Assembly: GCA_900552875.1 (NCBI GenBank)
Contig: USCS01000020.1
Location: 1-13,632, forward strand
Length of the DNA stretch: 13,632 nt
DNA from: an uncultured Collinsella sp.
GTDB lineage: Bacteria; Actinomycetota; Coriobacteriia; Coriobacteriales; Coriobacteriaceae
Direction: 5' to 3'
Of the stretch, positions 1 to 6,898 are shown piece by piece. Both the position numbers and the translations under genes were made by a program. Within the stretch, counting starts at the first letter, position 1. Each line of letters starts with the position of its first letter. The notes under the pieces are model-generated. The model ran no database searches. It was not told where the DNA came from and saw only the letters and a list, made by a program, of their open reading frames with translations.

Positions 1-4
1 CCCC

Positions 5-39
5 GGGGAGAGCCGACAGCACCGGCCCTCCCCTCTTTT
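5..39 (+). terminator. Rho-independent terminator of an upstream gene
   Basis: Bases 5-15 pair with 23-33 as an 11-bp GC-rich stem with one A-C mismatch and a 7-nt loop, followed by TCTTTT. It must end a plus-strand gene lying before the window, because no gene inside the window precedes it. Confidence 0.7.
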
Positions 40-162
40 GGACCCGTGCATATTGCCACTTAACGGCGCAAATCCGGCCCTCAGAATGGGACACATGGCC
101 CACCCGAGCGAGCCGTCCACGCGTACAGTAAAGGCAGGTAATCCATGGGCGGTTACAGATCG

Positions 163-168
163 AGGAGG
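163..168 (+). promoter_or_regulatory. Shine-Dalgarno of the lipoprotein gene
   Basis: A perfect AGGAGG lies 8 nt before the ATG at 177. It fixes the start of the lipoprotein gene and argues against the overlapping reading frame that begins at 38. Confidence 0.8.
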
Positions 169-176
169 ACACGACC

Positions 177-764
177 ATGAAAAAGAAGGCCTTTGCGATT
201 CTCACCCTCTGCATAAGCCTCTTTGCCGCATTTGCCCTGGTGGGCTGCGGTGGCAGCGGCGGCGCTACCGGAAGTGACGGTGGAGCAGAAAAGCCAGCCG
301 TGGATATGAGGACCGACTTCATTTGGTTTAAGGTCGAGGTCCCCGAGGGCGTCGAGATCACCGACGTCGCAGGCGACACCGCCGACAGGGCCCAGTTTAA
401 GTTCACCGAGAGCGAGCACGCCAGCGATCGCTTCATCCCCGTCTTCGACTCTGACAAGAACGCCGATGAACTGTTCGACTACGAGGCCAAATGGAAGGCC
501 AACTCTGGATGGACCGAGAGCGATCCCGTTAAGTACAACGGCAAGACTTGGCGCAACGCTTCCTATACACACTCGGGCGGCGTAACGACCGAATACTTCA
601 CCGACGTTGACGGCGGCAGTGTGTATGTGCGTATCGACAACGTCGAGGAGCACAAGGACGCCGTCGAGACCATGATGAAGTCTCTGGAATTTGCCGACGA
701 CATCGCCGAGGCCAAGACCGAGGCCATGGACGTCAAGCTCGACGATATCGAGATCAAGCGCTAA
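177..764 (+). CDS. Small secreted lipoprotein of unknown function
   Basis: The 195-residue product begins with a typical lipoprotein signal: KKK at residues 2-4, a hydrophobic core at about 5-22, and the lipobox LVGC ending at Cys24. It should therefore be exported by Sec, lipidated at Cys24 and held on the outer face of the membrane. A Gly/Ser-rich tether (about 25-38) follows, then one compact acidic domain of about 150 residues. A pattern such as DFIWFKVEVPEGVEI followed by alternating strands and a final helix (EEHKDAVETMMKSLEFADD) loosely recalls the PsbP-like lipoprotein fold, but I do not recognise a family and this is only an impression. The perfect AGGAGG 8 nt upstream fixes the start. 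The gene looks monocistronic, lying between the terminators at 5-39 and 836-868. No enzyme motif is visible, and a ligand-binding or envelope role is a guess. Confidence 0.85.
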   Translation: MKKKAFAILTLCISLFAAFALVGCGGSGGATGSDGGAEKPAVDMRTDFIWFKVEVPEGVEITDVAGDTADRAQFKFTESEHASDRFIPVFDSDKNADELFDYEAKWKANSGWTESDPVKYNGKTWRNASYTHSGGVTTEYFTDVDGGSVYVRIDNVEEHKDAVETMMKSLEFADDIAEAKTEAMDVKLDDIEIKR

Positions 765-835
765 GCGACTGGCGAGCGCAACGGGAAACACGGTCGCAGT
801 GCAAACAAGCGACGGTACCCCAGCGCTTCGTACCC

Positions 836-868
836 AGGGAGGGCCGGTAAACCGACCCTCCCTTTCTT
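836..868 (+). terminator. Rho-independent terminator after the lipoprotein gene
   Basis: AGGGAGGGCCGG (836-847) pairs with 852-863 over 12 positions with one C-A mismatch around a TAAA loop, followed by TTCTT. It lies 72 nt after the lipoprotein stop codon and separates that gene from the phospholipase gene. Confidence 0.8.
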
Positions 869-1069
869 ATGCCTGTAGCCGACGAACGCGAGGATGCCGG
901 ACGCCGGAACCGCCCCAAATGTGGCAACAGTACGAAAACGACAAACACCCCAACACGTCCGCCCACCGATTTATTGCGCCGCGCAGACAATTAAACCAGC
1001 ATCTTTAAACATCTGGGCAGTATAGTGACCAAAACTATCGCATAACCGCACTCTGCGAATGGAGAAGTT
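869..1069. other. Intergenic leader region before the phospholipase gene
   Basis: The gap between the lipoprotein and phospholipase genes is 305 bases (765-1069). Its first part holds the terminator at 836-868. The remainder shows no ORF with a ribosome binding site, becomes more AT-rich from about 970, and presumably contains the phospholipase promoter. I see no RNA gene or long repeat in it. Confidence 0.5.
1021..1038 (+). promoter_or_regulatory. Candidate -10 box with overlapping small dyad
   Basis: TATAGT at 1021-1026 matches the -10 consensus at five of six positions and lies 44 nt before the phospholipase start. No convincing -35 is found 16-18 nt upstream. ATAGT (1022-1026) is repeated in inverted form as ACTAT (1034-1038), which could be a small operator over the transcription start. 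Both points are tentative. Confidence 0.3.
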
Positions 1070-3556
1070 ATGACCGAACACCATGCCATCAGCCGCCGAG
1101 CGTTTACGCTGGGCCTAGGGCTTGCGGCGTTGTCACCACTTGCAAGCCTGCCCGAAACCGCAGCGCCGGGCATTCCCCTGCGAGCGGCATTTGCAGACAA
1201 CACACCCGCACCGTCGGACAGCCTCGACAATTTCGTCATTCGCCTTCGCCCCGCGGGCTATTTTCGCACCGCGAGCGTCAACCAAGACGGCAACGTTCGC
1301 GGCAACGTCTGCCACCTGTTTAACGACGGCACGTCCAGCAAGCTCATCCTTGAGAACGTAACGACCAAGAATGACGATACAAACTGGTATGCTATCCGCA
1401 CCTTGCTCAATTTCGAAGAGCATAAAAAGACGGGCTACAGCATTTGGTCGGTCGACGACGACTCTGACAAAGATGGAAAGGTCATCCACGTATGGGGCGG
1501 CGAGTATGACAACAAGCCCAGCCGCGCTTTTGCGTTCGAGCGTCAATCAAACGGAACCTATATCATCCGAGACCGCACGGTCGAGAAAGAAACCGAGAAA
1601 AAAGACATTAAGTACCTGGCAATAGAATCGAACGGCGAAGACCAGGACAACAATAAGATCTGCCATAAGAGTAAGAGCATTCCGTGGGAGCTCGAACTTA
1701 TCGGTTACGACATGAAAAAGAACGATGCCGCGGTTAGCAGCCTCGACTGGATCACGTACAGCAGCTACGTCGACGGACCATGTTGGATGAAATACGTCGA
1801 CGACAACAAGTTCCTCGACGAGCTGAGCATCCCGGGTACGCACGATTCGGGCACCTGCAGCGTGGACAACGACACTGAGCCCCAATCCTCGCAAGTAAAA
1901 TGCCAGCAGGATTACATTCCCACGCAGTTGCTCGAAGGCATTCGCTATTTTGATATCCGGCTCGGAAAGGGCGATGACCCCGGCATCGACCACGGGATTT
2001 TCTACCTACTCAAAAAAGACGGGAACTATCTGCATCTCTCCGATGTCATCGGGTACTTCAAAACGTTTTTGAACGAAAACCCGTCAGAAGCGCTCATCAT
2101 GCTCGCATCGCGCGGCAACGATGAGGCTACCGACGAAAGCATAACGACGGCCTTCGCCAAGGTTATGGCCGATAACCCCAACCTGTTCTACACGTCGAGC
2201 CACGTCCCCACGCTGGGCGAGGTGCGCGGAAAGATCGTCCTGCTGCGTCGATTTGGGCTCGCCGGCAACAGCGTAAGCGGCCACACGTGGGGCCTCGACC
2301 TCACCCAATGGGATGGCAAGATCAAGGCGCATTCCGGGCAGTCGATGTGTCTCGTCCAAGACGCGCGGGGATTTGAAGCCATAGGGGAAACGGGCAATGA
2401 AGAGCCCTATTGCACCAAGGTATATGCCCAGGACAAGTACAAACTCACGGGAACCGACAAGCTCAGCTGGGTCGATAATGCGCTGAAGGAAACGACCGGG
2501 CGCACGTGCAACAAGGTGGACGTCGTGGACGATGCCGGGGCCGAGGTGCAAGTCCAGGAGCGTTGCTGGTCTATCAACTACACCAGCTGCACGGGCTTGT
2601 CGCACGGAGGCAATCCTTTTACCTCGGCACGAGTAGTCAACGAGCATCTGTACAAGAGCCCGTACATCAATCCCAGCGGCACCGAGGATACAAAGTCAGA
2701 TTACCTCAAGCACATTGGCATCATCGCATCCGACTTTGTTGATGCGGCGCTGGCCCGGAGCATCTACCAGCGCAATTACAATTACGATACGAAGCACACG
2801 CAGTCGGCTTCGTGCTGCCTCCCGACCCGCATGCGCATGACGTACGGCGACTCGCTGAGCGATGCCTCGCTCCAGGATGGCAAGACCGTTGGCGAGGGCC
2901 ATTTCCGCCTTGTCGACAGCAGCAACGTACTCAACGTGGCGGCTTCGGGCCATGCGTTTACCATCGAATACGTGGATGTCGACGCCTTGGGCAACGAGAC
3001 CGTTACGGGGCTGCAGGGATCCGTGCCCATCGATATCGATCCGCGCGCACTGACACCCCACTTTGAGGGGCTCGAAGGCCTTAAGGCCGGCGAGGATGTG
3101 CACACAAAGGTCGCGGCGCTGCTCGAGGGCAAACTCGAAAACGATGCCTGCACGGCTCAGCTCGAGTTTGTGCACGACGCGGACGGCGCTCCGGGCACGG
3201 CAATGGTCGAGGGCGAGGCATTTACCGCGGGAACGTACTGGGTGCGCGCGAACGGTCTTTTGGGCGACGCGGCGCAAAACTACAAGCTTGCTAATGACGG
3301 AGCCGCGAGCTTTACCGTAGCGGCCTCGAGCAGTGCAGGCGGCACCGGCACCGACGGTGGCACGGGTTCCAACGCAGGCAGCGCTGATAAGAACGGTAAG
3401 GGCAACAAGGGCAAGAACTCGGGCGGAAAACTCGCCGACACGGGCGACGGCTCCGGCATTGCCGCCGGGCTCGCTGCCGCCGCCGTAGCGACAACGGTCG
3501 CCGGCGCGGCAATGCTTGCCAACGACCGCGAAAACACTGGGGACGGTAGCGAATAG
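1070..3556 (+). CDS. Tat-exported, wall-anchored phosphatidylinositol-specific phospholipase C-like protein
   Basis: This 828-residue multidomain surface enzyme is predicted to cleave phosphatidylinositol or related lipid or glycolipid headgroups. Residues 1-42 form a twin-arginine leader (S8-R9-R10-A-F12, hydrophobic stretch, probable cleavage after AFA). About 53-217 looks like a ricin-type beta-trefoil binding module. About 245-570 is the PI-PLC X domain: IPGTHDSG with His258 and Asp259, GIRYFDIRL with Asp295 and Arg297, and IDHG with His308. These match the His32/Arg69/His82 catalytic set of Bacillus cereus PI-PLC in order and spacing. GIIASDF (Asp555) closes the barrel. Two MBG/YDG-like Ig-type repeats follow (about 588-660 and 660-750, with TYGDSLSDA and QNYKL), then a Gly/Lys-rich wall spacer. 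The end is LADTGD (788-793), a hydrophobic segment (about 797-817) and a short tail, a class E-like LAxTG sorting signal. GGAG at 1061-1064 supports the ATG. The natural substrate, host or bacterial, is not shown by the sequence. Confidence 0.88.
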   Translation: MTEHHAISRRAFTLGLGLAALSPLASLPETAAPGIPLRAAFADNTPAPSDSLDNFVIRLRPAGYFRTASVNQDGNVRGNVCHLFNDGTSSKLILENVTTKNDDTNWYAIRTLLNFEEHKKTGYSIWSVDDDSDKDGKVIHVWGGEYDNKPSRAFAFERQSNGTYIIRDRTVEKETEKKDIKYLAIESNGEDQDNNKICHKSKSIPWELELIGYDMKKNDAAVSSLDWITYSSYVDGPCWMKYVDDNKFLDELSIPGTHDSGTCSVDNDTEPQSSQVKCQQDYIPTQLLEGIRYFDIRLGKGDDPGIDHGIFYLLKKDGNYLHLSDVIGYFKTFLNENPSEALIMLASRGNDEATDESITTAFAKVMADNPNLFYTSSHVPTLGEVRGKIVLLRRFGLAGNSVSGHTWGLDLTQWDGKIKAHSGQSMCLVQDARGFEAIGETGNEEPYCTKVYAQDKYKLTGTDKLSWVDNALKETTGRTCNKVDVVDDAGAEVQVQERCWSINYTSCTGLSHGGNPFTSARVVNEHLYKSPYINPSGTEDTKSDYLKHIGIIASDFVDAALARSIYQRNYNYDTKHTQSASCCLPTRMRMTYGDSLSDASLQDGKTVGEGHFRLVDSSNVLNVAASGHAFTIEYVDVDALGNETVTGLQGSVPIDIDPRALTPHFEGLEGLKAGEDVHTKVAALLEGKLENDACTAQLEFVHDADGAPGTAMVEGEAFTAGTYWVRANGLLGDAAQNYKLANDGAASFTVAASSSAGGTGTDGGTGSNAGSADKNGKGNKGKNSGGKLADTGDGSGIAAGLAAAAVATTVAGAAMLANDRENTGDGSE

Positions 3557-3589
3557 GCAAGCCGGCCTTTTAGACACATCGACTCAATG

Positions 3590-3625
3590 GGGGGCGCAGG
3601 ACACCGTTCTGTGCCCCCGATTTTT
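3590..3625 (+). terminator. Rho-independent terminator after the phospholipase gene
   Basis: GGGGGCGCAG (3590-3599) pairs with CTGTGCCCCC (3609-3618) through 10 bp including one G-U, with a 9-nt loop, followed by GA and five T residues. It lies 33 nt after the phospholipase stop. The opposite strand lacks a U-tract, so it is directional. Confidence 0.85.
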
Positions 3626-3650
3626 ACCTTGGCCCAAACGCCGCCATAGG

Positions 3651-3920
3651 CTACATCACCATGTTCAGCGCGTTAACAAACTCCTGGGCCTTCGCACGGC
3701 TGCTCAGGCTAAAAACACAAGCAGTCAACAGCCTGTTACGCAGAAAAACATCGCGGCCCTTGATCCTGTTGACCCCCGTAATGTCCTTAAGATAGACAAT
3801 CTCGGTGTGCTTGCCACCAAAAGTGCCCTTCTTGAGCACCTCAATACGGTTGGGGTAGATCTTGACGTCTTTATACCTACCCGAACCTTTGTCCTGGAAT
3901 AGCAGCGTGTTATTGTCCAT
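3651..3920 (-). CDS. Small PH-like domain protein (DUF4429-like)
   Basis: The predicted 89-residue soluble protein has no signal peptide or membrane segment. Its pattern is KIYPNRIEVLKKG, then a run of short beta strands (HTEIVYLKDITGVNRIKG), then a closing helix (SRAKAQEFVNALNMV). This resembles the bacterial pleckstrin-homology-like fold of DUF4429-type proteins: a seven-strand barrel capped by one helix. The assignment is by pattern only. The frame could open 45 nt earlier at a GTG (3965), but I chose the ATG at 3920 because GGGAG lies 8 nt upstream and the best promoter -10 overlaps the GTG. It is divergent from the YhcG nuclease gene and ends in convergence with the phospholipase gene. 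Function unknown; such small PH-like proteins are often protein- or lipid-binding accessory modules. Confidence 0.72.
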   Translation of the reverse strand: MDNNTLLFQDKGSGRYKDVKIYPNRIEVLKKGTFGGKHTEIVYLKDITGVNRIKGRDVFLRNRLLTACVFSLSSRAKAQEFVNALNMVM

Positions 3921-3928
3921 ACGCGTCA

Positions 3929-3933
3929 CTCCC
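3929..3933 (-). promoter_or_regulatory. Shine-Dalgarno deciding the PH-like gene start
   Basis: GGGAG on the minus strand lies 8 nt before the ATG at 3920. The alternative GTG at 3965 has no comparable motif. Confidence 0.65.
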
Positions 3934-3960
3934 GTGGGATTCGCTAAAACTGCCTCTATG

Positions 3961-3994
3961 GTCACATTTTAGTCACCGCAAGGCCCCATGCGAA
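3961..3994 (-). promoter_or_regulatory. Candidate promoter with GTGAC direct repeats
   Basis: On the minus strand, TTCGCA (3994-3989) and TAAAAT (3971-3966) are separated by 17 nt and match the -35 and -10 consensus at four and five of six positions. The -10 is flanked exactly by two direct GTGAC repeats (3976-3972 and 3965-3961), 11 nt apart, or about one helical turn. This could be a regulator site. The predicted leader before the ATG at 3920 is about 35-40 nt. Confidence 0.5.
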
Positions 3995-4087
3995 GATGTC
4001 AGACAGCACAGCAATTCGTGTCCGCGCGAGGCTTTAAACTAAATGCGATAAAGACGCATTCCACAAAAGGAAAGTGGGGCGACAGTG

Positions 4088-5137
4088 ATGGGCGAACTGG
4101 TAAACCGTGGAGAATCGGCAATCGTGCCCGAAGGTTTTTACAAGCAGGTCTCCTCGATTCTCAACGCCGCTCGCGACAAGGCCTATACCGCCGTTAACTT
4201 TGCGATGGTTGAGGCATATTGGGAGATCGGCAAGAGTATTGTTGATGAACAGGGCGGAGAGGGGCGCGCCAAGTATGGAGAGGCGCTGCTCAAGGCCCTC
4301 GCAATCAGACTTACCAAGGATTTTGGTAAAAGTTTTGAAGCAAGAGAGCTGCGCAAAATGCGTCAGTTCTATCTTGCATTTCCAATTCGGGACTCACTGC
4401 GTCCCGAATTGAGCTGGACACATTACCGCAGGTTAATACGCATTCCTGACCCCGAAGCTCGCACCTGGTACATGAACGAATGCGCCGATTCTCGCTGGAG
4501 CACGCGTCAGCTCGAACGCCAGATCAACACCATGTTCCGCGAGCGCCTACTTGCCAGCAAGGACAAAGAGGCCGTCACCCAGGAAATCCAAGAGAGCGCC
4601 CCGGCTCGTCGCCCCGAGGATATCATCCGCGACCCATATGTACTGGAGTTTTTAGGTTTCTCGGACGATGCTACGTTTCGCGAGAGCGATCTAGAGCAGG
4701 CGCTCATCACGCATCTTCAGAAGTTCCTGCTGGAGCTTGGCCGTGGCTTCGCTTTCGAGGCGCGCCAAAAGCGCATCACCTTTGATGGACGCCATTTCTA
4801 TATTGACCTTGTTTTTTACAACTATCTGATGCGCTGCTTCGTGCTCATCGACCTTAAGACCGATGACCTTACGCATCAGGACCTGGGCCAGATGCAAATG
4901 TATGTGAACTACTACACGCGTGAGCTCATGAACGAAGGCGGCAATCCGCCCATAGGCATCGTGCTCTGCGCGGACAAAAGCGATTCGATCGTCGAGTACA
5001 CGCTGCCCGAAGACAACGACCAAGTGTTTACCGCCAAATACCTGCCGTATCTTCCAAGCAAGGAAGAGCTGGCGCGCGAGCTGAGTGCCGAGTACCGCGC
5101 CATCAACGAAGCGACTAATGGCGAAACGCAAGGGTAG
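4088..5137 (+). CDS. YhcG/DUF1016 family PDDEXK nuclease
   Basis: The 349-residue protein has the two-part YhcG layout. An N-terminal helical DUF1016_N region (about 15-160) contains AYWEIGKSI and a tail FPIRDSLRPELSWTHYRRLIRI. A C-terminal PDDEXK-type nuclease domain (about 175-335) follows. In the nuclease part FAFEARQKRI precedes YIDLVFYN (Asp240), then IDLK (Asp255, Lys257), then LGQMQMYVNYY. Together these form the D...(D/E)xK metal site plus the trailing Gln motif. Relatives usually have ELK; here it is DLK, a conservative change. The family is predicted to cut DNA and is often found near restriction-modification or mobile genes, but here it stands alone beside a PH-like gene. A GTG at 4085 immediately precedes the ATG at 4088; the purine-rich stretch at 4066-4079 could serve either. 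No frameshift or truncation within the domains. Confidence 0.9.
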   Translation: MGELVNRGESAIVPEGFYKQVSSILNAARDKAYTAVNFAMVEAYWEIGKSIVDEQGGEGRAKYGEALLKALAIRLTKDFGKSFEARELRKMRQFYLAFPIRDSLRPELSWTHYRRLIRIPDPEARTWYMNECADSRWSTRQLERQINTMFRERLLASKDKEAVTQEIQESAPARRPEDIIRDPYVLEFLGFSDDATFRESDLEQALITHLQKFLLELGRGFAFEARQKRITFDGRHFYIDLVFYNYLMRCFVLIDLKTDDLTHQDLGQMQMYVNYYTRELMNEGGNPPIGIVLCADKSDSIVEYTLPEDNDQVFTAKYLPYLPSKEELARELSAEYRAINEATNGETQG

Positions 5138-5293
5138 CAGCACGTTGCGACCGAAACCACCGCAGCCGTCGCAGGCGCACCCGCGGTTGAGGCGCACGCT
5201 ACGAAACAATACCGGTCATGGACGCCGGCAACGACATTCTAGCCGTGGCTGGCGAGCGTGACCTGACAGGCAAAAACGCGACCTTCGTCTGAT
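5138..5293 (+). pseudogene. Possible decayed coding tail downstream of yhcG
   Basis: Reading on in frame past the YhcG stop codon gives 34 more open codons with ordinary Ala/Thr/Val/Glu content (…ATETTAAVAGAPAVEA…) up to a TAG. The adjacent frame then holds an open stretch from about 5190 ending in a TGA at 5291-5293 (MDAGNDILAVAG…). Both look like protein in base use, but neither has its own ribosome binding site. This could be a longer ancestral C-terminus, cut by a nonsense change and a frameshift. It could equally be chance in GC-rich DNA. Confidence 0.22.
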
Positions 5294-5317
5294 GTGGGCC
5301 CATTGGCTGCCACAGAA

Positions 5318-5341
5318 AAGGGCCGGTTGCAGCCGGCCCTT
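5318..5341. terminator. Hairpin between convergent genes, probable bidirectional or minus-strand terminator
   Basis: AAGGGCCGG (5318-5326) pairs perfectly with CCGGCCCTT (5333-5341) around a 6-nt loop. On the minus strand it runs into TTTTC, so it best serves the zinc-ribbon gene that ends at 5533. On the plus strand only TT follows, but it lies 180 nt after yhcG and could slow that transcript too. Confidence 0.55.
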
Positions 5342-5532
5342 AAGACACTTGCGTCTGCGTTGCCCGCGCTTCCGAAGTGTGACTAACTGAGGAGCGGGTT
5401 CCGCGGCACAACCTGATTTTGCCCAGCGAGGCGGCTCTTTTGCAGCCGCTCCACCGTTTATTTACATCTACCCCCTGCCAAACTACCGGACGGCAGCCCG
5501 CATGCCTGCGAGCCGTCCCATGCTGCGCTTCC

Positions 5533-6870
5533 CTACTTCCCAAAGATCGCAGCGAACAAGCCCTTGCGCTTGGGCTTCTCCTCTCGGCAGGAACCCTCGA
5601 CGGCGGCTGCAACCTGGCGCGGTTGCTCGCCGCCTCCACGGCGCACGATCTGGTACAGGAACGGCGATTTAACGTATTTGACCTCGATGGGCATGGCATG
5701 CACGGTGCTTTCTCCGGACAGATGCAGGCTCGGGTTGAGCGGCGCCACCATGTGCGTTTCGCACTTGTCACTAAACACCACCGCGGCCGCGCGGCCCGTC
5801 TGGCCGTTCACGGCGATGCGCACCTGCTCGCCGTCGCGGCTGTCCGTTGCCGGACGGTCGACAAAGTACACCGGCACCATAACTAGGCCGTCCTTGTGCT
5901 TGCGGGCCTTGCGCGCCCACGTGCGGATACTCTTTTTATTGAGCCCCAGTACAGCCTCGGCGTCGTTGCCCGCAACGTCGAGCGCCAACTTATCAATGAC
6001 CACCTGGTCCTTGGTAGACGCATCGACTGAGACGACGCGAAAGTCACCTTCCTGCATGGCAGGGTCAAACGGCCCAACCTTGGCAAAGTCCCACGGCTCC
6101 AAAATGCCCATGAGGCGAACGTCCAGGTAGTTTGCCCTGGGGTATGCCCAGTCGAGCACCTCGTAGTACACCAGGGTTTCCTTGCTCAGGCCCTTGCCCG
6201 GGAAGCTCGCCATCATGCGCAGGTCCGCCAGCGCCATGGGGAAATAGAAAAGCATCATGTCGTTTTGGATCGCATCTTCCACGTCGTGCCCGGCAAAGGC
6301 ATCCGGGTACTGGCGCACCAGCTGCAGCGCGTTGGCACGTGCCTGCTGTGGCGAGATTTCGCAGGGAATACCCTGCCCAGGTACATACTCCGCACCAACG
6401 CCCAAGGTCAGGCGCTTGCTAAACGTCCCCGGCTTGAGCAGGTCGGCAATGCCGATCTTGTTGCCGCAGGACGGGCACTCAAACACACGCTGCGTTGACT
6501 CGCCCTCAAAGGACGCTCCGCAGAAGGGGCAAGGAATGCTCACATGCGTGGCCTCTTGGAACTCTTGCGCCGTGCCGCGATCCTCCCACAGCAGATGTTC
6601 CAGGACCGACTGATTGCGCCAGTGCGAATTGAAGAAATACCAGTCCGGGTCCTCCGGGCGCTCGAGTTGCGACACATGCGTGAGCTTGAGCAGTCCATCC
6701 ACTACCGTCAACGGCGTATGGCGAATGCCCAAAGCGCTCTTGGGCTCTCCGGCGTCCGCCTGCCACGGAATGACCGCACCGCAATAAGCGCACTCAAAGC
6801 TGCGCTTAGCTTGGTGCGAGTACATAGGGCCGCCGCAGTTTTGACATTTAATGGCAAACATCTCGTCCAT
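5533..6870 (-). CDS. Double zinc-ribbon protein of unknown function
   Basis: The 445-residue cytosolic protein has two treble-Cys knuckle ribbons. Ribbon 1 uses Cys9, Cys12, Cys27 and Cys30 (CQNCGG and CAYCGA); ribbon 2 uses Cys114, Cys117, Cys132 and Cys135 (CPFCGA and CPSCGN). Each has the C-x2-C…C-x2-C spacing of TFIIB-type zinc ribbons. Residues about 150-425 form a single unrecognised region with no visible catalytic motif or membrane span. The C-terminus is basic, KPKRKGLFAAIFGK, and could be an amphipathic membrane- or nucleic-acid-binding tail. Database names for such proteins (replication factor- or helicase-like) usually reflect the ribbons only, and no helicase motif is present. 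The start is set by a perfect AGGAGG 8 nt before the ATG at 6870, replacing a frame opening 51 nt earlier. The gene is monocistronic and divergent from the CDF transporter gene. Confidence 0.85.
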   Translation of the reverse strand: MDEMFAIKCQNCGGPMYSHQAKRSFECAYCGAVIPWQADAGEPKSALGIRHTPLTVVDGLLKLTHVSQLERPEDPDWYFFNSHWRNQSVLEHLLWEDRGTAQEFQEATHVSIPCPFCGASFEGESTQRVFECPSCGNKIGIADLLKPGTFSKRLTLGVGAEYVPGQGIPCEISPQQARANALQLVRQYPDAFAGHDVEDAIQNDMMLFYFPMALADLRMMASFPGKGLSKETLVYYEVLDWAYPRANYLDVRLMGILEPWDFAKVGPFDPAMQEGDFRVVSVDASTKDQVVIDKLALDVAGNDAEAVLGLNKKSIRTWARKARKHKDGLVMVPVYFVDRPATDSRDGEQVRIAVNGQTGRAAAVVFSDKCETHMVAPLNPSLHLSGESTVHAMPIEVKYVKSPFLYQIVRRGGGEQPRQVAAAVEGSCREEKPKRKGLFAAIFGK

Positions 6871-6878
6871 GGAAACGT

Positions 6879-6884
6879 CCTCCT
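6879..6884 (-). promoter_or_regulatory. Shine-Dalgarno deciding the zinc-ribbon gene start
   Basis: A perfect AGGAGG on the minus strand lies 8 nt from the ATG at 6870. This makes the upstream ATG at 6921 unlikely. Confidence 0.85.
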
Positions 6885-6898
6885 TTGCACAGGGGCTG

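Larger units (their letters stand above)
5138..5532. other. Gene-poor stretch between the YhcG and zinc-ribbon genes
   Basis: This 395-base gap between convergent genes has no ORF with a ribosome binding site. It holds three things. The first is a coding-like tail at 5138-5293 (separate entry). The second is a perfect 9-bp hairpin at 5318-5341. The third is an inverted repeat, GGACGGC at 5488-5494 with GCCGTCC at 5512-5518, just beyond the zinc-ribbon stop. That last repeat has no U-tract and may be a weak or RNA-stabilising stem. Confidence 0.5.

Noticed and set aside
38..277. Plus-strand 79-codon reading frame
   Set aside because: It has no ribosome binding site, runs out of the upstream terminator, and overlaps the well-supported lipoprotein gene, which has a perfect AGGAGG.
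2696..3577. Long minus-strand reading frame antisense to the phospholipase gene
   Set aside because: The sense frame carries clear domains and catalytic motifs. The antisense frame is a by-product of GC-rich codon bias, with no motifs or ribosome site.
5431..5449. GCGGCT…AGCCGC hairpin as a terminator
   Set aside because: It has only a 6-bp stem and no U-tract on either strand; the hairpin at 5318-5341 is better.
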